Of a stretch of 64,000 bases of DNA, positions 8,447 to 15,572 are shown one piece after another. Under the pieces are notes generated by a model. The model had not been told where the DNA came from. It saw only the letters and a list, made by a program, of their open reading frames with translations, and made no database searches. The DNA is taken from positions 186,001 through 250,000 of the forward strand of contig JAJNPV010000042.1 in assembly GCA_021155195.1 (NCBI GenBank), read 5' to 3'. Positions within the stretch are counted from its first letter, which is position 1; the number at the start of each line of letters is the position of its first letter. The DNA is from Ohtaekwangia sp. (GTDB taxonomy: Bacteria > Bacteroidota > Bacteroidia > Cytophagales > Cyclobacteriaceae). The position numbers were made by a program, and so were the translations under genes.

Positions 8447-8778
8447 AAATATTCAACTTTATTTTTCTCCTCGATTTCGTATAATGGACGGATTAGAAAT
8501 AGGCATGTTACTACAAAGTAATCTATCTTGACTTCGTAAAGAAAATGAACTCCAATCAGCAGCAAAAAGAACAGGCAAACAGAAAAACTTCCCCATTTTT
8601 TCAAGGAGTAACTTTTATTAAAACCTTTAATGAAGTAATAGAGGCCAAAAAAAGTAAGCCAAAGTGAACCCGCGATCATGAGATATCTTTCACTGTCAAT
8701 GCCTTGGAATGCTAAGACCAAACCAATAATCACGGCAAGTACTGAAACAAAGTACCCAATTTTATACTTTAACCTCAT
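8443..8778 (-). CDS. Small integral membrane protein inserted between paaB and paaC
   Basis: 111 residues, not recognised. Three to four hydrophobic segments are visible (about 7-25, 32-50, 63-80 and 86-99), separated by short basic loops, e.g. KGFNKSYSLKKWG. No catalytic motif. It begins one base after paaB and overlaps paaC by four bases, so it is part of the paa transcript. It could be an operon-specific membrane factor or a recent insertion. No function is proposed. Confidence 0.7.
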   Translation of the reverse strand: MRLKYKIGYFVSVLAVIIGLVLAFQGIDSERYLMIAGSLWLTFFGLYYFIKGFNKSYSLKKWGSFSVCLFFLLLIGVHFLYEVKIDYFVVTCLFLIRPLYEIEEKNKVEYL

Positions 8779-8779
8779 G

Positions 8780-9385
8780 CTACGCTTTTTGTTCCAAAAA
8801 TCTCTTCAATTTATCACCGCCTTTATAATCCGAGGCATCGCGAAATTTCTTTTCCGGTAAGGTGATCCAATATTCCTTTTCTTCTTCTGTAGTAAATCTG
8901 ATTTTATCTTTTTGGATGGCCCAAACATTGTAAACCAGCTTTCCGATGTTGAGTGTTGCTTTAGCTTGCAACATGGCTGACTTTACATCCGGTGCATTTA
9001 CTGATCCCACATGAATATGTTGCTTACCTCTTTTAACTAAGTGATAAATTTCAAATTCTGATTTTCCGTCAGCACCAGAAGTACCTTCAATAAGATCGTA
9101 AGCGTTTTGTTCACCTTCCGTCATGGGCGATACAAATACATCACGGGTATCGCAAACATACAATGATGAACAGGTAAATCTACGGGTGAACGTTTCTTTG
9201 GCAAGTACATAAGCCATCTCCAAATTAGGAGCGTGTACGGCACCTTCATGCTGAAATGCTTTTCCGGGTTTTGGCTCTACAAATACTTCGTAGGTTCCAA
9301 ACTGATCAAGCGGAGCTTTTGGTTTTATAGTTCCCTCTTCACCTATTTTTGGCAATCGCTCAACACGGGGATCTAAGGAGTTCAA
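8780..9385 (-). CDS. paaB: 1,2-phenylacetyl-CoA epoxidase subunit PaaB, duplicated-domain form
   Basis: 201 residues, about twice the length of classical PaaB (about 95). Two copies of the PaaB fold are visible: residues 31-86 (TYEVFVEPKPGKAFQHEGAV and onward) and 110-165 (EFEIYHLVKRGKQHIHVGSV and onward). Both have the pattern of a beta strand, then HxG-V-A-P, then a helix. PaaB bridges PaaA-PaaC units in the epoxidase. No in-frame ATG is available: the frame starts at a TTG (9385), two codons after a TGA, and the next Met is at residue 57. Start is therefore a TTG. It lies 36 bases after paaA, where a short TTCAAGA-type repeat is seen. Confidence 0.88.
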   Translation of the reverse strand: MNSLDPRVERLPKIGEEGTIKPKAPLDQFGTYEVFVEPKPGKAFQHEGAVHAPNLEMAYVLAKETFTRRFTCSSLYVCDTRDVFVSPMTEGEQNAYDLIEGTSGADGKSEFEIYHLVKRGKQHIHVGSVNAPDVKSAMLQAKATLNIGKLVYNVWAIQKDKIRFTTEEEKEYWITLPEKKFRDASDYKGGDKLKRFLEQKA

Positions 9386-9421
9386 GATTCAAGATTTAAA
9401 GTTCAAAATAGTTTGAATTGA

Positions 9422-10408
9422 CTATGCTAAAGGTGATACATATGCTTGCTTGGAAGTTTTGAGTGCATAGCGCACCCATTTTCCTCTTTCCTCTGCAATC
9501 CTTCTTACTTCCAGTCGCTCTTTATTGCAAGGACCATCTCCATTAATTACTCGTTTAAATTCTTCCCAATCAGGTTCAGTGTAATTCCACTTACCCGTTT
9601 CAGCATCTTTTTTGAGGTTAGGATCAGGAATCGTAAAGCCAAGTTCCCAGATTTTAGGAACATACATATCTAAAAACTGATTACGCATTTCATCGTTGGT
9701 GCCCATCTTTACCTTCCATCGCATAAGAACTTCGGTGTGAGCAGAAATTTTATCGGCAGGACCAAAGAAGTGCATCATCGGTGGCCACCATCTGTTCAAT
9801 GCTTCCTGAAACATTTGCTTTTGTACGGCTGTGCCTGATGCTAAATAGATAACGCAATGATGTCCGTATTTCAAGTGAAACGATTCTTCAGCACAGATTC
9901 TATCCAACGCCCGACAATAAGGACCATAACTACCTTTTGCATTTGCCAATTGATTTACAATGGCACCGGCATCTACCAACCAGGAAATAAAACAACAGTC
10001 GGCCCAGGTAAATGTTGGGTAGTTGAAAATGTTGGAATATTTTGATTTGCCGTTGATCAGATCTTCGATCATTTTTTCGCGAGGCTTGCCTAATGTTTCG
10101 GCTGCGCTATATAAAAGCTGTGCATGACCTACCTCATCCTGCACTTTGGCCATCAAAGACATCTTTCGTTTAAAACCGGGAGCCCGGGTAATCCAGGTGC
10201 CTTCCGGTAGCGCCCCAATTATTTCACTGTGCGCATGTTGCTCAATCATGCGGATTAGCTGCTTGCGATAGAGTTGTGGCATCCAGTCGCTGGGCTCAAT
10301 TTTCTCACCTCGTTCTATCCGTGCCTCAAATGCTGCCAATAGAATTGGGTCTTCACCGGCAATGCTATCCGTCTTGATGCCTTCAAATGTATTTCCACCA
10401 CCGTACAT
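9422..10408 (-). CDS. paaA: 1,2-phenylacetyl-CoA epoxidase catalytic subunit PaaA
   Basis: 328 residues. Diiron ligand motifs are present: EQHAHSE (about 56-62), DEVGH (91-95) and EESFHLKYGHH (174-184). PaaA carries the ferritin-like diiron site that inserts one oxygen atom into the aromatic ring of phenylacetyl-CoA to give the 1,2-epoxide. It is the first gene of the operon and has a perfect -7 box (TATATTTG) 33 bases upstream with an overlapping palindrome. The reductase subunit PaaE is not in the window. Confidence 0.95.
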   Translation of the reverse strand: MYGGGNTFEGIKTDSIAGEDPILLAAFEARIERGEKIEPSDWMPQLYRKQLIRMIEQHAHSEIIGALPEGTWITRAPGFKRKMSLMAKVQDEVGHAQLLYSAAETLGKPREKMIEDLINGKSKYSNIFNYPTFTWADCCFISWLVDAGAIVNQLANAKGSYGPYCRALDRICAEESFHLKYGHHCVIYLASGTAVQKQMFQEALNRWWPPMMHFFGPADKISAHTEVLMRWKVKMGTNDEMRNQFLDMYVPKIWELGFTIPDPNLKKDAETGKWNYTEPDWEEFKRVINGDGPCNKERLEVRRIAEERGKWVRYALKTSKQAYVSPLA

Positions 10409-10440
10409 AATGATTGATTTAATTGCCTAACAACCGTTTG

Positions 10441-10483
10441 CAAATATAACAAGGCAGACTGTAAGAAGGTTATTTCTTACGGT
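10441..10483 (-). promoter_or_regulatory. paaA promoter with overlapping 26-bp palindromic operator
   Basis: On the minus strand a perfect TATATTTG -7 element lies at 10448-10441. Upstream, 10458-10483 reads ACTGTAAGAA-N6-TTCTTACGGT, with 9 of 10 half-site pairs matching. It covers the region where the -33 element should lie, so a bound repressor would block RNA polymerase. The adjacent TetR-family protein is the obvious candidate. A terminator for tetR is less likely because no T tract follows the hairpin. Confidence 0.6.
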
Positions 10484-10508
10484 TAAAAACAAATGAGAAT
10501 TGTAGGTT

Positions 10509-11096
10509 TTAGTTTTGCTTCAAGCCATTCACCAGCATATCAGCTAATTGATGGCCTAAGTCAGTAGGATCGATTTTGCTGGATGGATCATACCACATAG
10601 GCATCCAATTGAGTGAAGAAAAGAGTGTCATCACTGCTAATTTTTTATCGATTCCATCCTTGAACTCGCCAGTTCGAGCCCCTTCTTCAATGATCGCCTT
10701 AAATCGGTTTATGTAATTGATGCGCAACAAAAGAAAATCACGTAAGTAAGGTTGGCTTAGATGCCGATGTTCGTTCATAAACACAGCGGAAGCAGTCAAG
10801 TCTTTAGCCATCACCTGAATGTGACCGATAATTCCCAAGCGAAGTTTTTCTGTGGAGGTAACTTTTTTGCTCTCAACCTCTGCCAGCGATTTTCTAAATT
10901 CGGTGGCCATATCAAAACACAAACTTTGAAGAATTTCTTCTTTAGATTTTATATGTGAATAAAGACTGGCGGCCTCAATTCCTAGTTTTTGAGCAAGGTC
11001 GCGCATAGATGAAGCCGCGTAACCTTTCTCACGAAACAATTCAGCTGCACTTCGAATAACTTGTTCCTTACGGGATAAATTTCCTACTCCTTCCAT
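10509..11096 (-). CDS. TetR/AcrR family regulator, probable regulator of the paa operon
   Basis: 195 residues from the ATG at 11096 (MEGVGNLSRKEQV); an earlier TTG start at 11117 is possible but less likely. The N-terminal helix-turn-helix is classical: IRSAAELFREKGYAASSMRDLAQKLGIEAASLYSHIKSKEEIL. The C-terminal ligand domain is helical and not diagnostic. It ends 100 bases upstream of paaA on the same strand. The operator-like palindrome over the paaA promoter and this position suggest a PaaR-type repressor relieved by a phenylacetyl-CoA pathway intermediate. That role is inference. An 18-bp AT palindrome upstream of its own start may serve autoregulation. Confidence 0.85.
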   Translation of the reverse strand: MEGVGNLSRKEQVIRSAAELFREKGYAASSMRDLAQKLGIEAASLYSHIKSKEEILQSLCFDMATEFRKSLAEVESKKVTSTEKLRLGIIGHIQVMAKDLTASAVFMNEHRHLSQPYLRDFLLLRINYINRFKAIIEEGARTGEFKDGIDKKLAVMTLFSSLNWMPMWYDPSSKIDPTDLGHQLADMLVNGLKQN

Positions 11097-11122
11097 GGGT
11101 CTTAAAACTAAAATCAAAGGCT

Positions 11123-11140
11123 AATTTAATTAATTAAATT
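11123..11140. promoter_or_regulatory. 18-bp AT-rich perfect palindrome in the tetR divergent promoter region
   Basis: AATTTAATTAATTAAATT is a perfect palindrome 27 bases upstream of the tetR ATG and 26 bases before the divergent membrane-protein gene. It differs from the GC-containing palindrome at paaA, so it may be an unrelated operator or simply an AT-rich promoter spacer. Confidence 0.3.
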
Positions 11141-11165
11141 TGATAAAAATCCGGACAGCCCAAAA

Positions 11166-11663
11166 ATGAAGTTTAATTCCGTTAAAGAATATTTTTACAA
11201 ACTTAACAATACAGGGTACCAACTCATGATGATACCGTTGATATTGTTCATTGGCTACTATTCTCAATCCTATTTCTTCGATTCAAAACTTAAAATTGAG
11301 TTACCTGAAGTAGTTGCCTACCTGCCGTTTGCTTTTTTTGGACTTGCTGTCATTGTGCTAACGACTGTTCAGTTAATGTTTAAAAGTAAAGTTCGTAAAG
11401 TTGTAAGCGAGATTGGGTTGGGAATAAAACTTGAAAAGTTAGGTTCGTTGCTAAAGGCAAGAATGATCTGGCAAGCGCTGGTTGCATTGCTAATGCCACT
11501 TGGATTGGTGATTACAAATGATACTTTGTTTATTATTTTTTTCGGACTTGCACTTACCTGGTATTTTATTCATTGGCCAAGCCCAACCCAGGTTTCTAAA
11601 TTGCTACACTTGCGAGGCGATGAAAAGGAAATGGTATTAAGTAGAGGTGAGGCATTTAAGTAA
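11166..11663 (+). CDS. Hypothetical four-segment membrane protein
   Basis: 165 residues, not recognised. Hydrophobic stretches at about 20-36, 48-68, 98-116 and 120-135; the loop between the second and third is basic (KSKVRKVVSEIG). The C-terminal tail (SPTQVSKLLHLRGDEKEMVL) is cytoplasm-like. It is transcribed divergently from tetR and ends at a long hairpin, so it is probably monocistronic. No catalytic residues stand out. Confidence 0.7.
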   Translation: MKFNSVKEYFYKLNNTGYQLMMIPLILFIGYYSQSYFFDSKLKIELPEVVAYLPFAFFGLAVIVLTTVQLMFKSKVRKVVSEIGLGIKLEKLGSLLKARMIWQALVALLMPLGLVITNDTLFIIFFGLALTWYFIHWPSPTQVSKLLHLRGDEKEMVLSRGEAFK

Positions 11664-11670
11664 GTAAAGA

Positions 11671-11716
11671 AGCCACAGATTCGCGGATTAAATCAGTGAA
11701 TCTGTGGCTATCAATT
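11671..11716 (+). terminator. Strong hairpin between convergent genes
   Basis: A perfect 12-bp stem (AGCCACAGATTC at 11671-11682 with GAATCTGTGGCT at 11698-11709) closes a 15-nt loop that has further internal pairing. A T-rich stretch follows on the plus strand. It probably serves both the upstream plus-strand gene and the converging barrel gene. Confidence 0.7.
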
Positions 11717-11717
11717 T

Positions 11718-12728
11718 TTAGAACGTTACTCCAAAACTAAAGGCATTTAACTTAGGGCCTTTGTTTTCGATGAAGAGTTCGTTCATATCATAGTTGAAGA
11801 ACAAGTCTACATCATCGAAGCCAAGCTGCACGCGCATGCCGTATCTGAAATTATTCAGGTAAAAATTATCATGGTCGCGAGGCTTGCGTTCGTCTCCATT
11901 TTCTTCAAACTTCTGCTTGCTATAACTATCAATTCGATAGCCTGCATAGGGGCCTACACCAATTCTAAAGGAGTCGGAATTATGACCATCAAATACACTT
12001 GGCTTTCTGCGATTGCTTCCAAAGTCGAGCATAGGCACGATGGAAGCATTTACATAGGTTGCCGTTAATTTACTTTTCTTAAAATCAGCATCGCGGGTGT
12101 CTAACATAAATAATACAGAGTTGTCGTCTTTAGTTATTTGAGTTTGTTCATTTTGAAACTTGAAGTTGTACCAACTTACCCCAAGACCCCATTCAACAAA
12201 GAATTTATTTACAATGCGGGTGCGTTGCACCGAGTTAGCCGCAACATACCATGAGCCCCAAGGCTTAACAGTGTATAAGGCATTATCCTGATCCGGAAAT
12301 TTTCCATCCGACAAATAATTGTTAGTGCCTATATCGAAATTGAAGGAGCTATAGGTTCTCTTTGAATGCCGATCCTTTTTATTTTTAATGACGGTCCAAT
12401 TTTCATCGTCCCAATCATCGTGGTTGTTATCATCTTCATCAACAACATGCGTTTCCGTAACTGTTTCTTCCGGTTCTCTGAGATAATCGGTTGCTGGTTT
12501 TTGTGCGCTTGTTGTATCTTTTTGTTCCAGTTTGGTGATCAAATCATCCATTAATGTTTGAAAGTTGTAGCTCTTCAACGTCTCCAAATCTTTTTTATCC
12601 TTAATGGCAACAATGATCTTACTTCCCTCACCAACTTTTATTATTACTGTATCGGCAGGTTTATCTTGTGCCACACTCATTCCACTCCAGCCCATTAAAA
12701 GGCTGGCAAACATCATTCTTACTTTCAT
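11718..12728 (-). CDS. Outer-membrane beta-barrel protein of the ECF sigma module
   Basis: 336 residues. A signal peptide (MKVRMMFASLLMGWSGMSVAQ) precedes a soluble part (VIIKVGEGSKIIVAIKDKKD, then an Asp/Glu-rich stretch VVDEDDNNHDDWDDENW). From about residue 130 alternating amphipathic strands run to a terminal Phe (SFGVTF), as expected for an outer-membrane barrel. It follows the anti-sigma-like gene by 11 bases and belongs to the same operon. It may be the envelope sensor or main target of the sigma factor. No specific family was recognised. Confidence 0.7.
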   Translation of the reverse strand: MKVRMMFASLLMGWSGMSVAQDKPADTVIIKVGEGSKIIVAIKDKKDLETLKSYNFQTLMDDLITKLEQKDTTSAQKPATDYLREPEETVTETHVVDEDDNNHDDWDDENWTVIKNKKDRHSKRTYSSFNFDIGTNNYLSDGKFPDQDNALYTVKPWGSWYVAANSVQRTRIVNKFFVEWGLGVSWYNFKFQNEQTQITKDDNSVLFMLDTRDADFKKSKLTATYVNASIVPMLDFGSNRRKPSVFDGHNSDSFRIGVGPYAGYRIDSYSKQKFEENGDERKPRDHDNFYLNNFRYGMRVQLGFDDVDLFFNYDMNELFIENKGPKLNAFSFGVTF

Positions 12729-12739
12729 AAACTTATTAT

Positions 12740-13423
12740 TTAATTTCTTTTTGATTTATCTTTTCTAAAGTCGAGGGCGAAGAGTTCATTCTTGGCCATT
12801 CGCAGGGCGCCTAACTCGGCATCGCCATTTTTAATATCCAGCGCCTTATCCCAGATTTTCTTAAGCGCGGGCTTTTCATCGGTTGCTTGTGCGATGGCAG
12901 TTGTGGTTGCTGGAACAGGATCCAATGTAAATTCTATTACTATTGGTTTTTCAGTTTTAGCAATCACTTGAGTAACATTTACTGTTTCCATCTTAACGGG
13001 TTCTTCTATTGCCAGGCTAGGTTCGGGCTCATTGACAATTGCCACCCCGGGTTGCTGTGTTATTTTCTTTTTCTCTTGTTGGAGAGTTTGTTTTCTTTCC
13101 TGATTGTTGTTTGAAGCAATTCGTTGAACAGGTTCTTCTTTTTGTGAATCTGCTGTTGCCTCTTTCGCTTCTTCCATTGCTTCGGCAGGCACTACTTTTT
13201 TGGCAGCAAGTATATCCTTGCGTTCATTTTGCTCTGATTGCCAATAGAACCAACTTCCCGTAAGGAGGCCAAGCAAAACAAAAACAGCAGCAGCGCGCCA
13301 AACGATTATAAACTCATTTTTTTTTGAAAGGCCCGATTCAATTTTTGACCACGCTTCCGCAGATGGTGTAAGTGAATGATCAGCCAGTTTGCGGCTAAAT
13401 AATTTATCAATTTTGTTACTCAT
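12740..13423 (-). CDS. Putative single-pass anti-sigma factor
   Basis: 227 residues. A cytoplasmic N-terminus (KLFSRKLADHSLTPSAEAWSKIE, a pattern common in Bacteroidota anti-sigma-like proteins) is followed by one membrane segment (about 42-62, IVWRAAAVFVLLGLLTGSWFYW). The periplasmic part is rich in Glu, Lys, Gln and Pro and low in complexity. The ATG overlaps the sigma factor stop by four bases. Coupling to an ECF sigma gene is the main support for the anti-sigma role; no zinc-binding anti-sigma motif is present. Confidence 0.7.
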   Translation of the reverse strand: MSNKIDKLFSRKLADHSLTPSAEAWSKIESGLSKKNEFIIVWRAAAVFVLLGLLTGSWFYWQSEQNERKDILAAKKVVPAEAMEEAKEATADSQKEEPVQRIASNNNQERKQTLQQEKKKITQQPGVAIVNEPEPSLAIEEPVKMETVNVTQVIAKTEKPIVIEFTLDPVPATTTAIAQATDEKPALKKIWDKALDIKNGDAELGALRMAKNELFALDFRKDKSKRN

Positions 13424-13995
13424 ACCTGTTCAGTTTTTGAGTCAATATGTTGTTCAGTTTCTATCAGACTTTTTTGTAATGCCGTCCGTGCACGGCTGAG
13501 TTGGGATTTGGAAGTACTTTCCGTGATGCCCAATTGCTCAGCAATTTCCTTATGCGAGTATCCATCAATCGCATACATGTTAAACACAATCTTATAACCA
13601 GAAGGCAGTGTTTCAATTAACTTCATCAAGTCGTCTGCTTCCAATTGGTTTTCTAACTTATTGTAATCGGGCTCATAATTTGCGGCTTCAATCGTTGTCT
13701 CCAGATACATATTCTTGTGTTTCCTTAAATAACTAAGCGCTTCATTTACCATTACTCTCCGCATCCAGCCTTCAAAATTTCCTTCCCCGGTGTATTGATC
13801 TATTTTATCTAAAATTTTGGTAAAGGCTGTGATTAACACATCTTCCGCCTCCATTTTATCCTTTACATACCGGCAGCATAAGGCATAGAATTTTGATGAG
13901 TATTGCTCATACAGGCGTTTCTGTGCCTGGCGATTCTGTCGCCTGCAGCCCTCGATCAACTCTTCGTCTTTAGCGCGGTAAATCTTAAATTCCAT
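13420..13995 (-). CDS. ECF subfamily RNA polymerase sigma factor
   Basis: 191 residues. Region 2 is visible as LYEQYSSKFYALCCRYVKDKMEAEDVLITAFTKILDKI with the -10-binding GNFEGWMRRVMVNEALSYLR. Region 4 is visible as LPSGYKIVFNMYAIDGYSHKEIAEQLGITESTSKSQLSRAR. It directs polymerase to a small regulon and is held inactive by the adjacent membrane protein. It is first in a three-gene operon with the anti-sigma factor and barrel protein. The inducing signal is not visible in sequence. Confidence 0.9.
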   Translation of the reverse strand: MEFKIYRAKDEELIEGCRRQNRQAQKRLYEQYSSKFYALCCRYVKDKMEAEDVLITAFTKILDKIDQYTGEGNFEGWMRRVMVNEALSYLRKHKNMYLETTIEAANYEPDYNKLENQLEADDLMKLIETLPSGYKIVFNMYAIDGYSHKEIAEQLGITESTSKSQLSRARTALQKSLIETEQHIDSKTEQV

Positions 13996-14082
13996 TTAAA
14001 TCCTTAATCACTATCAAGATGCAAGGTAACGGTAGGAGGTTGCATCGGGTTGTAAACAAATTATGGAATTTGGCTTTGGGGC

Positions 14083-15483
14083 CTAAATTCCAGTAAAAAG
14101 TTCTACGGTTTGAAGGTATTCCGGAATTATTGTGTGCCAGCCCATTTCTTCAATTTTTTTAGCCAATGCGGAAGCACTTGCTAGTTCACCGTGGGTTATG
14201 AACGTCATTTTAGGACTTTCTTTAAAGTTTTTTAACCACGTTAAAATCTCCATTTGATCTGCATGCGCTGACAAACCATGAATTGTACTGACATGGCATT
14301 GCAAGGGTACTTGCTCGCCAAATATTCTTATGAATGGTTCGCCTTCCTGAATACGCCTGCCACGCGAACCTTCCGCTTGATAACCCGCTAATAAAACCGT
14401 ATCGTTTTTTTTACGGAGGCGATGAAAGAGGTGATGTAAAATGCGCCCTCCGGTAGCCATGCCACTTGCGGAGATAATGATAGCTGCGTTTTTAATATCG
14501 TTTAGTGCTTTTGAACTTTCAGGTGTATTACAAAAGTGAATCTGAGGGGAATCAAAGATGCTTTTCAGTTGACCTCCCACTCTTTCCACTTTTATTTTAT
14601 GCTCAGCGCCATGACGCTCGTAAAGGTCAGTAACACTAATTGCCATGGGGCTATCAATGTAAATGGGAAGCATGGGAATCTTTTCACCAGCCATCAGTTT
14701 CTGAAGGTAGTATAAAAGGATTTGCGTTCTTCCAACTGCAAAAGCAGGTATTACAATGGTGCCATCATTCCTAACGGCCTCTTGAATGATTCTTGTTAAG
14801 TCTTCTTCAACCTGATCCATTGGATTAAGCCGATCACCATAGGTTGACTCCACAAAAAGAATATCAGCCTCCGTAAGTGCCTTAGGAGGATGCATTACGG
14901 GATCTTCATAGCGTCCGAGATCACCAGAGAAAACGATCTTCTTTGTTTGGTTCTTAGTGGTAAGTTTTAATTCAACGATAGCCGAACCGAGAATATGACC
15001 TGCGTTATAATATATAAGCGATACATTATCTATAACTTTTATCTCTTTTTCAAGACGAATGCTATCCACAAATTCTAATACACGTTCAGCATCTTCAATC
15101 GTAAAGAGTGGTTCTGGTTTGCTGTGTTTGGAATACCCTTTCTTAAAAGCAAACTGGGCTTCTTCTTCTTGAAGTTTTGCTGCATCGCGAAGCATAATTT
15201 TCATCAGGTCTTTCGTAGCATGAGTGCATAAAATGCGACCACGAAATCCATCTTTCATCAACCGGGGTAAATAGCCAATATGGTCGATGTGCGCATGCGT
15301 AATAATTACTGTGTGAATGGTAGCAGGATCAATAGGAAGAGGCTCCCAGTTTCTAAGCCTAAGCTCTTTCTTACCTTGAAACATACCACAGTCAACTAGT
15401 ATTTTCCGACTGTCTATTTCCAGTAAATGCTTAGATCCCGTGACACTTTGAGCCGCTCCTAAAAATCGCAATCGTACATCCAT
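14083..15483 (-). CDS. Metallo-beta-lactamase/beta-CASP fold RNA-processing exonuclease-like protein
   Basis: 466 residues. The metal site HAHIDHIGYLP (about 61-71) opens the metallo-beta-lactamase fold. The DLGRYEDPVMHPP segment follows, then the beta-CASP insert (VIPAFAVGRTQILLYYLQKL) and the distal motifs SASGMATGGRILHHL and HVSTIHGLSAHADQ typical of the CPSF73-like group. Related enzymes cleave RNA; some bacterial members have no known substrate. It is an isolated minus-strand gene with no partner. The family is clear, the RNA substrate is not. Confidence 0.88.
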   Translation of the reverse strand: MDVRLRFLGAAQSVTGSKHLLEIDSRKILVDCGMFQGKKELRLRNWEPLPIDPATIHTVIITHAHIDHIGYLPRLMKDGFRGRILCTHATKDLMKIMLRDAAKLQEEEAQFAFKKGYSKHSKPEPLFTIEDAERVLEFVDSIRLEKEIKVIDNVSLIYYNAGHILGSAIVELKLTTKNQTKKIVFSGDLGRYEDPVMHPPKALTEADILFVESTYGDRLNPMDQVEEDLTRIIQEAVRNDGTIVIPAFAVGRTQILLYYLQKLMAGEKIPMLPIYIDSPMAISVTDLYERHGAEHKIKVERVGGQLKSIFDSPQIHFCNTPESSKALNDIKNAAIIISASGMATGGRILHHLFHRLRKKNDTVLLAGYQAEGSRGRRIQEGEPFIRIFGEQVPLQCHVSTIHGLSAHADQMEILTWLKNFKESPKMTFITHGELASASALAKKIEEMGWHTIIPEYLQTVELFTGI

Positions 15484-15511
15484 GAGTTAGTATTTGTCAA
15501 CTCCTAAAAGT

Positions 15512-15549
15512 ACTAAAAGAAAGAGCAAGATGATGGGTCATCTTGCTCT
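15512..15549 (-). terminator. Rho-independent terminator of the padR-PspC operon
   Basis: A perfect 12-bp stem (AGAGCAAGATGA at 15522-15533, TCATCTTGCTCT at 15538-15549) with a 4-nt loop. On the minus strand it is followed by a T-rich stretch. It lies 23 bases past the stop of the PspC-domain gene. Confidence 0.8.
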
Positions 15550-15572
15550 CATTCATAACGTAACAGAACTTG

